Shown: positions 1 to 10,991, counted from the first letter of the stretch. The stretch is DNA of 64,000 nt from Aquarana catesbeiana (GCF_042186555.1 NC_133326.1:441614147-441678146), one strand, 5' to 3'. Made by a program: numbers and translations. The notes: generated by a model not told the origin, from the letters alone.

Positions 1-393
1 CTTTCCTCCTCTTCAGAAGATTTCACCTCACTTTTTTGTCCCAATGAAAAATGTTTTTTGAAAATTTGGGTTTTTTTGTGGAACAAGGATTGGAAAGCAT
101 CAGTGGAAAGGAGAACTTGTTTTCCCATATTAACTCTTACAGGAGAGAATTTCCCTTCCTAGGGGTAGATTTCATCTCACTTCCTGTTGTCTCCTTCCGT
201 TTACAAGTAGGAGTCGTTTGTAAGTTAGATGTTTGAAAGTAGGGTCCTGCCCTATATACTCAGCAGAAATTTGGGCCTTAGGTGTTGCTGTGGCCACAAC
301 ACTGTAAGCCCTCACAGGGCCCTGCTGTGAAATATTAGATCAAGAATTGTAATTACATGCCCCTGTTGAACAGGAGCTGAAAAATTAGGCCTT

Positions 394-833
394 AGGCACT
401 GGTGCTGGTGCCACAACACTGCAACCCCTCACAGACACTCTAGTTGGAACGCAGGAACGAGCCCTGCTGCAAATTATTGCTTCAAAAATTGTAATTACAC
501 GCCCCTGTTAGACAGGGGCAGAAAAATTGGGCCTTAGGCACTGGTGCTGGTGCCACAACACTGCAACCCCTCACAGACACTCTAGTTGGAACGCAGGAAC
601 GAGCCCTGCTGCAAAGTATTGCATCAAAAATTGTAATTACACGCCCCTGTTAGACAGGGGCAGAAAAATTGGGCCCTAGGCACTGGTGCTGGTGCCACAA
701 CACTGCAACCCCTCACAGACACTCTAGTTGGAATGCAGGAACGAGCCCTGCTGCAAAGTATTACATCAAAAATTGTAATTACACGCCCCTGTTAAACAGG
801 GGCTGAAAAATTGTGCCTTAGGCACTGGTGGTG
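394..833. repeat. 142-bp tandem repeat in the 3' region of hAT copy 1
   Basis: Units start at 394, 536 and 678, and a partial one at 820, each beginning aggcactggtg and spaced 142 bp apart. Each unit contains a gcccctgtta-type inverted segment and a CCTCACAG block. Copy 2 carries one more full unit. The array lies downstream of the stop codon of the minus-strand gene, so it would be in the 3' UTR or the subterminal DNA. Positions 1-393 hold unique hAT end sequence with no gene. Confidence 0.85.
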
Positions 834-964
834 GCGCCCAGAACCAAAAATGTTCTTACAAGCTATCAGCGTGATGATTGAGGAGGAAGAGGATAATTAC
901 TCAGGGATAGTCACTCAGCATCAGCATAGGCAGTCTTTGAAGGGATCTGAGATTTCAAAAAAAA

Positions 965-3900
965 TTATTCGGTTACATCAGCATCAGGTGCTTGGTAGCT
1001 GGTGGTGATCCAAGACTCATTCATTTTTATGAAGGTCAGCCGATCGACCGAGTCGGTGGACAGACGCACCCTGTGATCGGTTACCACGCCTCCAGCAGCA
1101 CTGAATGTGCGTTCCGAAAGAACGCTGGATGCAGGACAGGCCAGTAGCTCAATTGCATACTGTGCAAGCTCTGGCCAGTGATCCATCCTCAAGACCCAGT
1201 AACCCAGAGGATTTTCGGTGGGAAAGGTGTCCAAGTCTGATCTTGCCCCTAGGTATTCCTGCACCATGTAAAACAGACGCTGGCGATGGTTGCTGGAACC
1301 GATCATACCTTGGGGCTGCGGACCAAAAAATTGTCTGAACGCATCGGTCAGACGGCCACCTTCTCCACCGCTCCTTCTTTGACTGACCGAAGCCTCAGCA
1401 ACACGTTGTCCAGAAACAGGAGTTTGTAACCTCCCAGTCTCTGGGAACGCGTTGCACAGACCTTTCTGCAAGGCCTCCCGAAGATGTTTCATCCTCTGCT
1501 CCCTCTGCGATGGCAAGATAAGGTCCGCAACCTTACCCTTGTAACGTGGATCAAGGAGGGTTGCCAGCCAGTATTGGTCCTTCTCCTTGATACCACGAAT
1601 ACGAGGATCCTTACGCAGGCTTTGCAGGATCAGGGAGGCCATGCAGCGTAGGTTTGCTGAGGCATTCGGTCCGGAGTCCTCTGGGTCACTAAGAACGACA
1701 TGGTCCGCAGCCACCTCCTCCCAGCCACGTACAAGTCCATGTGTTTCTTGGGACTGATCCCTTAAAGACTGCTGCTGATGCTGAGTGCCAGGCTCCACCT
1801 CCATACTGACACAATCTTCCTCCTCCTCCTCTTCCTCCTCCTCCTCTTCCTGTGTGATTGGCGGGCACGCAGGAACACTGTCTGGATAAAGGGGGCCTTG
1901 AGAGCTAAGGAAGTCCTCCTCTTCCTGCCTCTGTTCTGCCTCAAGTGCCCTGTCCATTATTCCACGCAGCGTGTGCTCCAACAGGTGGACAAGGGGGACA
2001 GTGTCACTGATGCATGCACTGTCACTGCTCACCATCCTCGTGGCCTCCTCGAATGGTGACAGGACAGTGCATGCATCCCTGATCATGGCCCACTGGCGTG
2101 GGGAAAAAAAACCAAGCTCCCCTGACCCTGTCCTGGTGCCATAGTCGCACAGGTACTCATTGATGGCCCTCTGCTGCGTGTGCAGCCGCTGCAGCATGGC
2201 CAACGTTGAGTTCCACCTGGTGGGCATGTCACAGATTAGGCGGTTCTTGGGCAGGTTAAACTCCTTTTGGAGGTCCGTCAGCCGAGCACTGGCATTATAT
2301 GACCGGCGGAAATGCACACAGACTTTCCTGGCCTGCCTCAGGACATCCTGTAAGCCCGGGTACCTGCCCAAGAACCGCTGCACCACCAAGTTAAGGACGT
2401 GAGCCAAACAGGGCACATGGGTCATTTGTCCCTGTCGGAGGGCAGAGAGGAGGTTGGTGCCATTGTCGCAAACCACCATTCCTGCCTTAAGTTGGCGTGG
2501 CGTCAACCACCTCTGAACCTGCCCCTGCAGAGCTGACAGAACCTCTGCCCCAGTGTGGCTCCTGTCCCCCAAGCACACCAGCTCAAGCACCGCATGGCAT
2601 CTTTTGGCCTGCGTACTTGCGTAGCCCCTTGAACGCCTACGGAGCACCGCTGGTTCCGAGGAAGAGGCCATGGAGGAAGAAGAAGAGGAGGGGGTGGAGG
2701 AGAGAGGTGTGTCACAATCAGCATTTTGGAGGCGTGGTGGCGGAACAACCTCCAACACTACTGCACCTTGTCCTGCATCCTTCCCAGCTGCCAGCAGAGT
2801 CACCCAATGCGCCGTGAAACTTAGGTAACGTCCCTGTCCATGCCTGCTGGACCATGAGTCAGCGGTAATATGCACCTTACCGCTGACCGCCCTGTCCAGC
2901 GAGGCATGGACATTGCCTTCCACATGCCGGTAGAGAGCCGGAATCGCCTTCCGTGAGAAAAAGTGGCGTTTGGGTACCTGCCACTGAGGAACCGCACATT
3001 CCACAAACTCACGGAAGGGGGCAGAGTCTACCAACTGAAAAGGCAGCAGTTGAAGTGCTAGCAATTTTGCCAAGCTAGCATTCAACCGCTGGGCATGTGG
3101 ATGGCTGGGAGCAAACTTCTTTCGGCGGTGCAGCAGCTGGGGCAGGGAAATTTGCCTGGTACAATCTGACGTCGGTGTACCAAAAGCAGATTGCCCACAA
3201 GTACTTGGTTGTGACACACCTAATTCTACACCTTCATTCCTCTCACTGCAGGTCTCAGAGAGGACTGAAGGTCTAGTGGGGTTGGAAATCTCAGCTGATG
3301 AGGAGCAAGGAGAGATCCTCTTTGTTCTTTGGTGTGGGTCTTTTAGATACGCTTGCCAACGAACTGCATGGCAGGTCAACATATGTCTGGTCAAGCATGT
3401 GGTACCCAAGCGGGAGATATTTTGGCCACGCGAGATACGCTTGAGACATATGTTGCAAATAGCAGCGGTGCGATCTGATGCACTCGTCTCAAAAAAGGCC
3501 CACACCAAAGAACTTTTTGAATAACGCGCAGAGACTGCAGCGCCCTGCACATGTGGAGCTTTGGGGTGTGATGCAGTCAATGTGCTGCCCTTAGGCTGGC
3601 CCCTGGAGGGCATCCTGCCTCGTTGGTGATGTGCTGCCGCCTCCTCCTCCTCCTCCTCCTCCTCCTCCTCTCTCCTATCAGGCACCCACGTTGAGTCAGT
3701 GACCTCATCATCCCCTCCCTCCTCATCACTGGAGCAAACCTGGCAGTATGCTGCAGCAGGGGGAGCATGACTGCCAGATTGCTGTCCTTCTTGGGCACCC
3801 CCTCTGTCCGCGCTCATGTTACTGCCTTCATCGAGCTCAGTATCGTCATCAGAGCCTTCCAAACGCTGGGCATCCTCCTGGAGCATGTACCCAACACTGT

Positions 3901-4246
3901 GGTCAAACAGTTCGAGGGAATCCTCATGAGGACATGGTGGAGCTAGGGAAGGAGTCACTGATGACATTGAGCTGAGGGAAGAGGCCGCTGCTTTGCCAGA
4001 CAAAGCACCCTGGGCATGGGTGAGAGAGGATGAGGAGGATGAGGACGGCTTGGTCATCCACTCGACCAAGTCTTCCGCATGTTGCGGCTCAACATGGCCA
4101 GCTGCCGAAAAAAAGGCCAAGCGTGTCCCATGGCCACGTGCTGATGAGGATGCACCGTCTCCACGACCAGCACTAGACACAGAGCCTGCTTGCCCTCTCT
4201 TATTGGCTTGTGACTGTCTGCCTCTCCTTCTTGGCCTTCCAGACAT
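965..4246 (-). CDS. hAT-family BED zinc-finger transposase, intact (copy 1)
   Basis: Predicted cut-and-paste transposase acting on the hAT ends in the nucleus. The open frame extends to 4285, but its first codon there is GTG. The first ATG is at 4246 with A at -3, giving 1093 aa starting MSGRPRRRGR, a basic nuclear-localisation-like start. Order of parts: Ser-rich and acidic low-complexity N-terminus with a poly-Glu tract; BED finger (W.F, then CNIC, then HMLTCH); RNase-H-like core with ITADSW (first Asp) and VVCDNGTNL (second Asp); RWNST; a second poly-Glu insertion; and a C-terminal hAT dimerisation domain (LGYWVLRMDHWPELA to LSERTFSAAG). No stop or frameshift is seen. It differs from copy 2 by about ten residues by eye. 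Similar to vertebrate ZBED/hAT proteins; exact subfamily not assigned. Confidence 0.9.
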   Translation of the reverse strand: MSGRPRRRGRQSQANKRGQAGSVSSAGRGDGASSSARGHGTRLAFFSAAGHVEPQHAEDLVEWMTKPSSSSSSSLTHAQGALSGKAAASSLSSMSSVTPSLAPPCPHEDSLELFDHSVGYMLQEDAQRLEGSDDDTELDEGSNMSADRGGAQEGQQSGSHAPPAAAYCQVCSSDEEGGDDEVTDSTWVPDRREEEEEEEEEEAAAHHQRGRMPSRGQPKGSTLTASHPKAPHVQGAAVSARYSKSSLVWAFFETSASDRTAAICNICLKRISRGQNISRLGTTCLTRHMLTCHAVRWQAYLKDPHQRTKRISPCSSSAEISNPTRPSVLSETCSERNEGVELGVSQPSTCGQSAFGTPTSDCTRQISLPQLLHRRKKFAPSHPHAQRLNASLAKLLALQLLPFQLVDSAPFREFVECAVPQWQVPKRHFFSRKAIPALYRHVEGNVHASLDRAVSGKVHITADSWSSRHGQGRYLSFTAHWVTLLAAGKDAGQGAVVLEVVPPPRLQNADCDTPLSSTPSSSSSSMASSSEPAVLRRRSRGYASTQAKRCHAVLELVCLGDRSHTGAEVLSALQGQVQRWLTPRQLKAGMVVCDNGTNLLSALRQGQMTHVPCLAHVLNLVVQRFLGRYPGLQDVLRQARKVCVHFRRSYNASARLTDLQKEFNLPKNRLICDMPTRWNSTLAMLQRLHTQQRAINEYLCDYGTRTGSGELGFFSPRQWAMIRDACTVLSPFEEATRMVSSDSACISDTVPLVHLLEHTLRGIMDRALEAEQRQEEEDFLSSQGPLYPDSVPACPPITQEEEEEEEEEEEDCVSMEVEPGTQHQQQSLRDQSQETHGLVRGWEEVAADHVVLSDPEDSGPNASANLRCMASLILQSLRKDPRIRGIKEKDQYWLATLLDPRYKGKVADLILPSQREQRMKHLREALQKGLCNAFPETGRLQTPVSGQRVAEASVSQRRSGGEGGRLTDAFRQFFGPQPQGMIGSSNHRQRLFYMVQEYLGARSDLDTFPTENPLGYWVLRMDHWPELAQYAIELLACPASSVLSERTFSAAGGVVTDHRVRLSTDSVDRLTFIKMNESWITTSYQAPDADVTE

Positions 4247-4280
4247 ACTAATGGCCTGTAGCTGCACTAAGCTGGGATAG

Positions 4281-5187
4281 AACACCTGTAATTTTCTTCA
4301 AGTAGCTTTATATACTGTAACCAGACAAGCCTGCCTGTCAGTAGGAAGATAACAGGAACGGATCTAGCTGAACACTGTGAGCAGGACGCACTGTACTAAA
4401 TGTAAATAGTCTAGCTGCCTGACCGTGGTACTAATAGGATCAAATAGAACACCTGTAATTTTCTTCAGGTAGCTTTATATACTGTAACCAGACAAGCCTG
4501 CCTGTCAGTAGGAAGATAACAGGAACGGATCTAGCTGTACACTGTGAGCAGGACGCACTGTACTAAATGTAAATAGTCTAGCTGCCTGACCGTGGTACTA
4601 ATAGGATCAAATAGAACACCTGTAATTTTCTTCAGGTAGCTTTATATACTGTAACCAGACAAGCCTGCCTGTCAGTAGGAAGATAACAGGAACGGATCTA
4701 GCTGTACACTGTGAGCAGGACGCACTGTACTAAATGTAAATAGTCTAGCTGCCTGACCGTGGTACTAATAGGATCAAATAGAACACCTGTAATTTTCTTC
4801 AGGTAGCTTTATATACTGTAACCAGACAAGCCTGCCTGTCAGTAGGAAGATAACAGGAACGGATCTAGCTGTACACTGTGAGCAGGACGCACTGTACTAA
4901 ATGTAAATAGTCTAGCTGCCTGACCGTGGTACTAATAGGATCAAATAGAACACCTGTAATTTTCTTCAGGTAGCTTTATATACTGTAACCAGACAAGCCT
5001 GCCTGTCAGTAGGAAGATAACAGGAACGGATCTAGCTGAACACTGTGAGCAGGACGCACTGTACTAAATGTAAATAGTCTAGCTGCCTGACCGTGGTACT
5101 AATAGGATCAAATAGAACACCTGTAATTTTCTTCAGGTAGCTTTATATACTGTAACCAGACAAGCCTGCCGGTCAGTAGGAATTTAA
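4281..5187. repeat. 167-bp tandem repeat array, 5' side of hAT copy 1 gene
   Basis: Six units start at 4281, 4448, 4615, 4782, 4949 and 5116 with exact 167-bp spacing. Each begins aacacctgtaattttcttca. The units are nearly identical and lie immediately upstream of the transposase ATG on the minus strand, in the 5' UTR or promoter. Copy 2 has four units. Each unit contains a sub-segment (caggaacggatctagctg through aaatgtaaatag) that is amplified separately in the next array. Confidence 0.92.
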
Positions 5188-6215
5188 CAGGAACGGATCT
5201 AGCTGAACACTGTGAGCAGGACGCACTGCACTAAATGTAAATAGCAGGAACGGATCTAGCTGAACACTGTGAGCAGGACGCACTGCACTAAATGTAAATA
5301 GTCTAGAAGATAACAGGAACGGATCTAGCTGAACACTGTGAGCAGGACGCACTGCACTAAATGTAAATAGTCTAGAAGATAACAGGAACGGATCTAGCTG
5401 AACACTGTGAGCAGGACGCACTGCACTAAATGTAAATAGCAGGAACGGCTCTAGCTGAACACTGTGCGCAGGACGCACTGCACTAAATGTAAATAGCAGG
5501 AACGGATCTAGCTGAACACTGTGAGCAGGACGCACTGCACTAAATGTAAATAGCAGGAACGGATCTAGCTGAACACTGTGAGCAGGACGCACTGCACTAA
5601 ATGTAAATAGCAGGAACGGATCTAGCTGAACACTGTGAGCAGGACGCACTGCACTAAATGTAAATAGCAGGAACGGATCTAGCTGAACACTGTGAGCAGG
5701 ACGCACTGCACTAAATGTAAATTGCAGGAACGGATCTAGCTGAACACTGTGAGCAGGACGCACTGCACTAAATGTAAATAGTCTAGAAGATAACAGGAAC
5801 GGATCTAGCTGAACACTGTGAGCAGGACGCACTGCACTAAATGTAAATAGCAGGAACGGATCTAGCTGAACACTGTGAGCAGGACGCACTGCACTAAATG
5901 TAAATAGCAGGAACGGATCTAGCTGAACACTGTGAGCAGGACGCACTGCACTAAATGTAAATAGCAGGAACGGATCTAGCTGAACACTGTGAGCAGGACG
6001 CACTGCACTAAATGTAAATTGCAGGAACGGATCTAGCTGAACACTGTGAGCAGGACGCACTGCACTAAATGTAAATAGTCTAGAAGATAACAGGAACGGA
6101 TCTAGCTGAACACTGTGAGCAGGACGCACTGCACTAAATGTAAATAGCAGGAACGGATCTAGCTGAACACTGTGAGCAGGACGCACTGCATTAAATGTAA
6201 ATAGTCTAGATAGAA
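5188..6215. repeat. 57/69-bp minisatellite in hAT copy 1 (17 units)
   Basis: Seventeen units of a 57-bp repeat, some extended by 12 bp (tctagaagataa) to 69 bp. The repeat derives from a sub-segment of the neighbouring 167-bp unit. Both lengths are multiples of three and lack minus-strand stops in one frame, so the array creates a 337-codon open frame (5173-6186) of 19- and 23-residue repeats with core RPAHSVQLDPF. Copy 2 has about 12 units. I treat it as a repeat, not a gene. Confidence 0.9.
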
Positions 6216-6251
6216 GATAACAGGAACGGATCTAGCTAAACTGAATACAGT

Positions 6252-6620
6252 GTATATATATATATGCAACACCTGGGATGCATATATATACACAATACAC
6301 TGTAAGTGCAGCTAACTGACTGACTGTTCTGCCTAATCTATCTAACTCAAATCAAATGACACTGTCTCTCTCTCTCTCTATCTCTCAGCACACCGGAACA
6401 CACACTACACAGGGCCGCCGTGCAGGCGGCCTTATATAGTGTGGGGTGTGTACTAAATCCCCTGAGCCATAATTGGCCAAAGCCACCCTGGCTTTGGCCA
6501 ATTACAGCTCTCTCTACTGACAGCGCTGTGATTGGCCAAGCATGCGGGTCATAGTGCATGCTTGGCCAATCATCAGCCAGCAATGCACTGCGATGCCGCA
6601 GTGAATTATGGGCCGTGACG
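6252..6620 (-). promoter_or_regulatory. Promoter-like end of hAT copy 1 with CCAAT palindromes
   Basis: Two perfect palindromes place inverted CCAAT (ATTGG) boxes at all four ends: arms 6472-6485 and 6489-6502, and arms 6531-6545 and 6556-6570. There is also a GC hairpin at 6413-6431 (ggccgcc, loop, ggcggcc), a CT microsatellite (6363-6386), and an AT-rich imperfect palindrome (6252-6292). Position upstream of the minus-strand transposase suggests NF-Y-type promoter sites. Function is inferred; the motifs are directly seen. Confidence 0.6.
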
Positions 6621-6627
6621 CGCCACA

Positions 6628-6732
6628 CGAATTTAGCGCGAACGGCCCATAACGTTCGCAATTCGGCGAACGATCGAACAGCCGATGTTCGAGTCGAACA
6701 TGGGTTCGACTCGAACACGAAGCTCATCCCTA
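6628..6732. repeat. hAT right terminus with GTTCG/CGAAC subterminal motifs
   Basis: The last 100 bp before the inverted repeat hold many GTTCG or CGAAC pentamers in both orientations, then gctcatcccta. The left terminus of copy 2 (15187-15310) has the mirror arrangement. Clustered short motifs near both ends are typical transposase-binding sites in hAT elements; here they are candidate sites for the BED finger. Confidence 0.7.
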
Positions 6733-7481
6733 CTGAACACTGTGAGGAGGACGCACTACACTAACTTGTAGCTTTAGCTGAACACTGTGCAGAGGTCACA
6801 CTAAACTAACTTGTAGCTTTAGCTGAACACTGTGAGGAGGACGCACTACACTAACTGTAAATAGTCTAGCTGCCTGACTGTGGTACTAATAGGATCAAAA
6901 GAACACCAGCAATTTTCTTCAGGTAGCTGTAAATACTGTAACAAGACAAGCCTGCCTGTCAGTAGGAAGATAACAGGAACGGATCTAGCTAAACTGAATA
7001 CAGTGTGTGTATATATATATATATATATATCACCTGGGATGCATATATATACACAATACACTGTAAGTGCAGCTAACTGACTGTCCTGCCTAACGTATCT
7101 AACTCAAATGAAATGACACTGTCTCTCTCTATCTCTCAGCACGCCGGAACACACTACACAGGGCCGCCGTGCAGGCGGCCCTATTTAGTGTGGGGCGTGT
7201 TCTAAACCCCCTGAGCCATAATTGGCCAAAGCCACACTGTCTTTGGCCAATTACAGCTCTCTCTACCGACGGCGCTGTGATTGGCCAAGCATGCGGGTCA
7301 TAGTGCATGCTTGGCCAATCATCAGCCAGCAATGCACTGCGATGCCGCAGTGAATTATGGGCTGTGACGCGCCACACGAATTTGGCGCGAACGGCCCATA
7401 TCGTTCGCAATTCGACGAACGGTCGAACAGACGATGTTCGAGTCGAACATGGGTTCGACTCAAACACGAAGCTCATCCCTA
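6733..7481 (-). mobile_element. Right-end remnant of a second hAT relative (element Y)
   Basis: The segment starts inside a repeat zone (ctgaacactgtgaggaggacgcac repeats with ttagcttt spacers), followed by one partial copy of the 167-bp unit (about 6850-6990), an AT palindrome, a CT tract, CCAAT palindromes and the CGAAC-rich terminus ending gctcatcccta at 7481. It is collinear with but diverged from copies 1 and 2. Copy 1 is inserted into its repeat zone. The gene part of Y must lie left of the window. Predicted TSD to its right is catataag (7482-7489). Confidence 0.75.
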
Positions 7482-7617
7482 CATATAAGCCTTTAAAATT
7501 AGCACTTTTGATTTTTCACGTTCGTGTCCCATAGACTTTAACTGTGTTTGCACAAATTTTTTGCCTGTTGGCATGTTCTGCTGCGAACAGAAGCAGGGGG
7601 TGTTCGGCTCATCCCTA
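7482..7617 (+). mobile_element. Terminal fragment of a third hAT relative (element X)
   Basis: The reverse complement of this segment matches the left (gene 3') terminus of copy 2: TIR tagggatgagcc, CGAAC motifs, a short stretch around tctatggga, and aatcaaaagtgct. It is therefore the 3' end of a plus-oriented family member, cut by insertion of element Y at 7482 and itself inserted into hAT copy 3 at 7617/7618. The 8 bp after it, ctgctggc, are the predicted TSD. Confidence 0.7.
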
Positions 7618-10568
7618 CTGCTGGCCATGTTATTGTGTCACAACATACAGAAGAGTTGGTAGAGTGGATAACAAAGCCGTCCTCATCCTCTGTCACCCAG
7701 GCTCAGAGTAGTTTGCCTTCCAACACATTTGCCAAAGCGGCCTATTCCACCGGCTCCTTGTCCACAGTAACTCCTTCCGTAGCCCCACCATCATGCACGG
7801 AGGAGTCCCCAGAATTATTCTACATTATCGGTTACATGCTACTGGAGGATGCGCAGCAATTTGAAGACTCTGATGTTGGTTCCCAGGTTGAGGAAAGGAG
7901 TAACATGAGCCGAGAGAGAGGGGGTACCACAGAAGGACAAGAAACTGGCAGTCATGTTATCCCAGCTACAGCATACTGCAAAGTTTGCTCCAATGACGAG
8001 ATGGGAGGGGATGATGAGGTTACTGATTGTACTTGGGTGCCTGAGAGAAGAGAGGAGGAAAGTGAGGAGGAGGCACAACTCCAAGGAGGCAGGATGTCCT
8101 CCAGAGGGCAGCTTAAAGGCAGCCACCCTATTGCATCACACCGCAGAGCTCTGCAGGTGCAGGGTACTGCTGACTCCCCGCTGACTTTTAAAAGTTCCTT
8201 GGTTTGGGCCTTTTTCAACATGTGTGCAGCAGATCGCACCGTTGCTGTTTGCAACCTATGTCAGAAGCGGATCAAGCGTGGCCAGAACAGCAGCCGCTTG
8301 GGCACCACATGCTTGACCAGACATATAACGACCTGCCATGCAGTCCATTGGCAACAGCACCTGAAAGACCCACATCATAGAAAAAGGCAGATTTCTCCTT
8401 GCTCCTCATCTGGGATCTCAAACCCTACTATACCTCCAGTCATCTCAAAAACCTGCACTGGGTGGATTGAAGGTATAGCAATAGGTGTCACAAGTACTTG
8501 CAGCCAATCTGCTAGCAGTACACCACCAGTTGATTTCAGCAGGCAAATCTCCCTACCCCAGTTGCTGAACCGTAAAAAGAAATTCAGTCCCAGCCATCCA
8601 CATGCTCAGCCTCTAAATGCTAGCTTGCCCAAATTGGTAGCACTGCAAGTGCTGCCATTTCAGCTGATAGACTCTGTCCCCTTTTGTGAATTCATGGAAT
8701 GTGCTGTACCACAGTGGCAGGTTCCAAAATGGCATTTCTTTTCACGTAAACCAATTCCAGCCCTCTACCATCATGTGGAAGGCAATGTTTTGGCCTTGTT
8801 GGACAGGGCCATCAGCAGTAAGGTTCACATTACCGCTGACCCATGGTCCAGCAGGCATGGGCAGGGACATTACCTTTCCCTGACGGCACACTGGGTAACT
8901 CTGCTGGCAGCTGTGAAGGATGCAGGACAGGGTTCAGTGTTATTGGAGCTTGTTCTGCCACCACACCTCCAAAATGCTAGTGGTGATTTTGCCACAGCTC
9001 CCTGCTCCACCCTCTCCTCTTCTTCTTCCTCTATGGCCTCTTCTGCAGAATTGTCCTCTGAACCAGCAGTGCTCTGTACGCATTCAAGGGGCTATGCAAG
9101 CAGTCAGGCTAAAAGATGCCATACGGTGCTTGAATTGGTCTGCCTAGGGGACAGGAGCCACACTGGGGCAGAGATTCTGTCAGCTCTTCAGGGGCAGGCT
9201 CAGAGGTGGTTGACACCACACCAGCTTCAGCCAGGAATGGTTGTATGCGACAATGGCACCAACCTTCTCTCCGCCCTCTGACAGGGACACTTTACCCATG
9301 TTCCAGGTTTGGCACACATCCTGAATTTGGTGGTGTAGCATTTGTTGACCAGGTACCCACGCTTACAAGATGTCCTGAGGCAGGCCAGAAAAGTCTGTGG
9401 TAATTTCCGCTGGTCATACAATGCCAGTGCTCAGCTGGCTGACATTCAAAGGGAATGCAACCTACCCACCAACCACCTCATTTGTGACATGCCCACCAAG
9501 TGTAACTCAAGGTTGGCAATGCTGCAGTGGCTGCACACACAGCAGAGGGCCATCAATGAGTACCTGTGTGAGTGTGGCACCAGGACAGGGTCAGGCTTGG
9601 CTTCTTTTCACCATGCCAGTGGCTACTGATCAAGGATGCATGCACTGTCCTGTCACCATTTGAGGAGGCCACAAGGATGGTGAGCAGTGACAATACATGC
9701 ATCAGTGACACTGTCCCTCTAGTCTTCCTGCTGGAGCACACGCTTCATGGAATAATGGACAGGGAACTTGAGGCAGAACAGCTGGAGGAAGAGGAGGACT
9801 CACTTTCCTCTCAAGGCCCGCTTTATCCAGATAGCATTCCTGCAGGGCCGCCAAACACACAGGAAGAAGAGAAGGAGGAGGATTATTGTGTCAGCATGGA
9901 TGTAGAGGATAACACGCAGCAGTCTTCAAGGGATGGTTTTCAGTCCCCAGAAACCCAAGGAGTTGTACGTGGCTGGGAGTAAGTAGTTCTGGATAATGTG
10001 ATCCTTAGTGACCCAGAGGACTCAGAATTGAATGCCTCTGCAAACTTACGCTGCATGGCCTCCCTGATTCTGCAAAGCCTGCGAAAGGACCCTAGGATTC
10101 ATGGTGTCAAGGAGAGGGATCATTACTGGCTGGAAACCCTTCTTGATCCACGTTACAAGGGTAAAGTTGCAGAACTCATCCTGCCTTCGCAGAGGGAGCA
10201 TAGCATAAAATATCTTCACAAGTCCTTGCAGAAAAGTTTGTGTAACGCCTTTCCAGACCCTGGGAGGTTACCATTTCCTGGTTCTGGTGCTGGACAATGT
10301 GTTTCTGAGGCTTCCTTCAGTCAGAGGAAGAGCGGTGGAGAAGGTGGCCAGCTGACCAATGCCTTTTAAACAATTTTTTAGTCCTCAGCACCAAGGTCTG
10401 ATAGGTTCAAGTAACCATTGCCGGCATCCGCATTATATGGTGCAGGAATATCTAGGGGCAAGAGCAGACTTGGAGACCTTTCCGACAGAGCATCCACTGG
10501 GTTACTGGGTCTTGAGGATGGACCACTGGCCAGAACTTGCTCAATATGCAATCGAGCTACTGGCCTGT
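7618..10568 (+). pseudogene. hAT BED transposase pseudogene, copy 3, first part
   Basis: Translation from 7618 matches the copy 1 transposase from about residue 46 (GHV.. then EELVEWITKPSSSS). The N-terminus was lost to the element X insertion. A BED finger (CNLCQK, HITTCH) and core motifs ITADPWS and VVCDNGTNL are readable in one frame to 9278. A stop TGA at 9279-9281 replaces an Arg codon. Further stops (such as in the VVVQ region near 9338) and frameshifts follow (near 9570, at 9980 and near 10365). The dimerisation domain reads to ELLAC and is cut at 10568 by the Gypsy LTR; the rest resumes at 22720. Protein clearly older than copies 1 and 2. Confidence 0.88.
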
Positions 10569-10978
10569 TGTCAGGGCTGGGCTCAGCCCTTCCTTTTCTG
10601 AGCTGGCCACTCAGCTGTTGGTTAATTGCCAGCTCCTATCTCTCCCCACAGTTACCCAGCTGTTGATGATCCGCTCGTCAGTCCTGCCTACTTAAGCCAT
10701 CCAGTCCAGAGGAGCTCTGTATTTGCCTTGGTCACATCACAAGAAACTATCTCCTGCGTTCCTGTTTAAAGACTGGCTTTGCTGACATCCCTTCTGGCTA
10801 CAGATCCTGCTTGCTGTTCCACTACTTGGATCCCTGACTCCTGGCTTGGCTGACTATCCGTTCCGGTTACTGAACTTTGGCCATGTTTTGACTACATTTG
10901 TTCTTTTTTTACTTTTATTATTAAACAAGTGTGATTTAACTGTACTTCTGTTTTGGTCTGATTTCATGGTTTCTGACA
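10569..10978 (+). repeat. 5' LTR of Gypsy element
   Basis: 410-bp LTR, tgtcaggg to tctgaca, very similar to the 3' LTR. Contains gctacttaag-type and att aaa signals near its end (attattaaacaag around 10916). No clear tRNA-complementary primer-binding site follows it (gtaggcaaaggcc), so the priming mode is not evident. Confidence 0.93.
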
Positions 10979-10991
10979 GTAGGCAAAGGCC

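Larger units (their letters stand above)
1..6732 (-). mobile_element. hAT transposon copy 1 (left end outside window)
   Basis: This is a BED-finger hAT DNA transposon with its gene on the minus strand. The right terminal inverted repeat ends gctcatcccta at 6732. Position 1 aligns with 15955 of the complete copy 2, so about 770 bp of the left end lie outside the window. The next bases, ctgaacac (6733-6740), are the predicted 8-bp target duplication. Order from left to right: gene 3' region with 142-bp repeats, transposase gene, 167-bp repeats, 57/69-bp repeats, CCAAT-rich promoter-like region, terminus. It lies inside the repeat region of another hAT relative (6733-7481). Near identity to copy 2 suggests recent activity. 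Confidence 0.9.

Noticed and set aside
394..830. CRISPR-like regular repeats
   Set aside because: Units are contiguous 142-bp tandem repeats without distinct spacers, in a eukaryotic transposon.
5173..6186. 337-aa repetitive ORF on the minus strand
   Set aside because: It is the translation of a minisatellite; the equivalent in copy 2 is broken by a 2-bp loss, and it has no true ATG context or domain.
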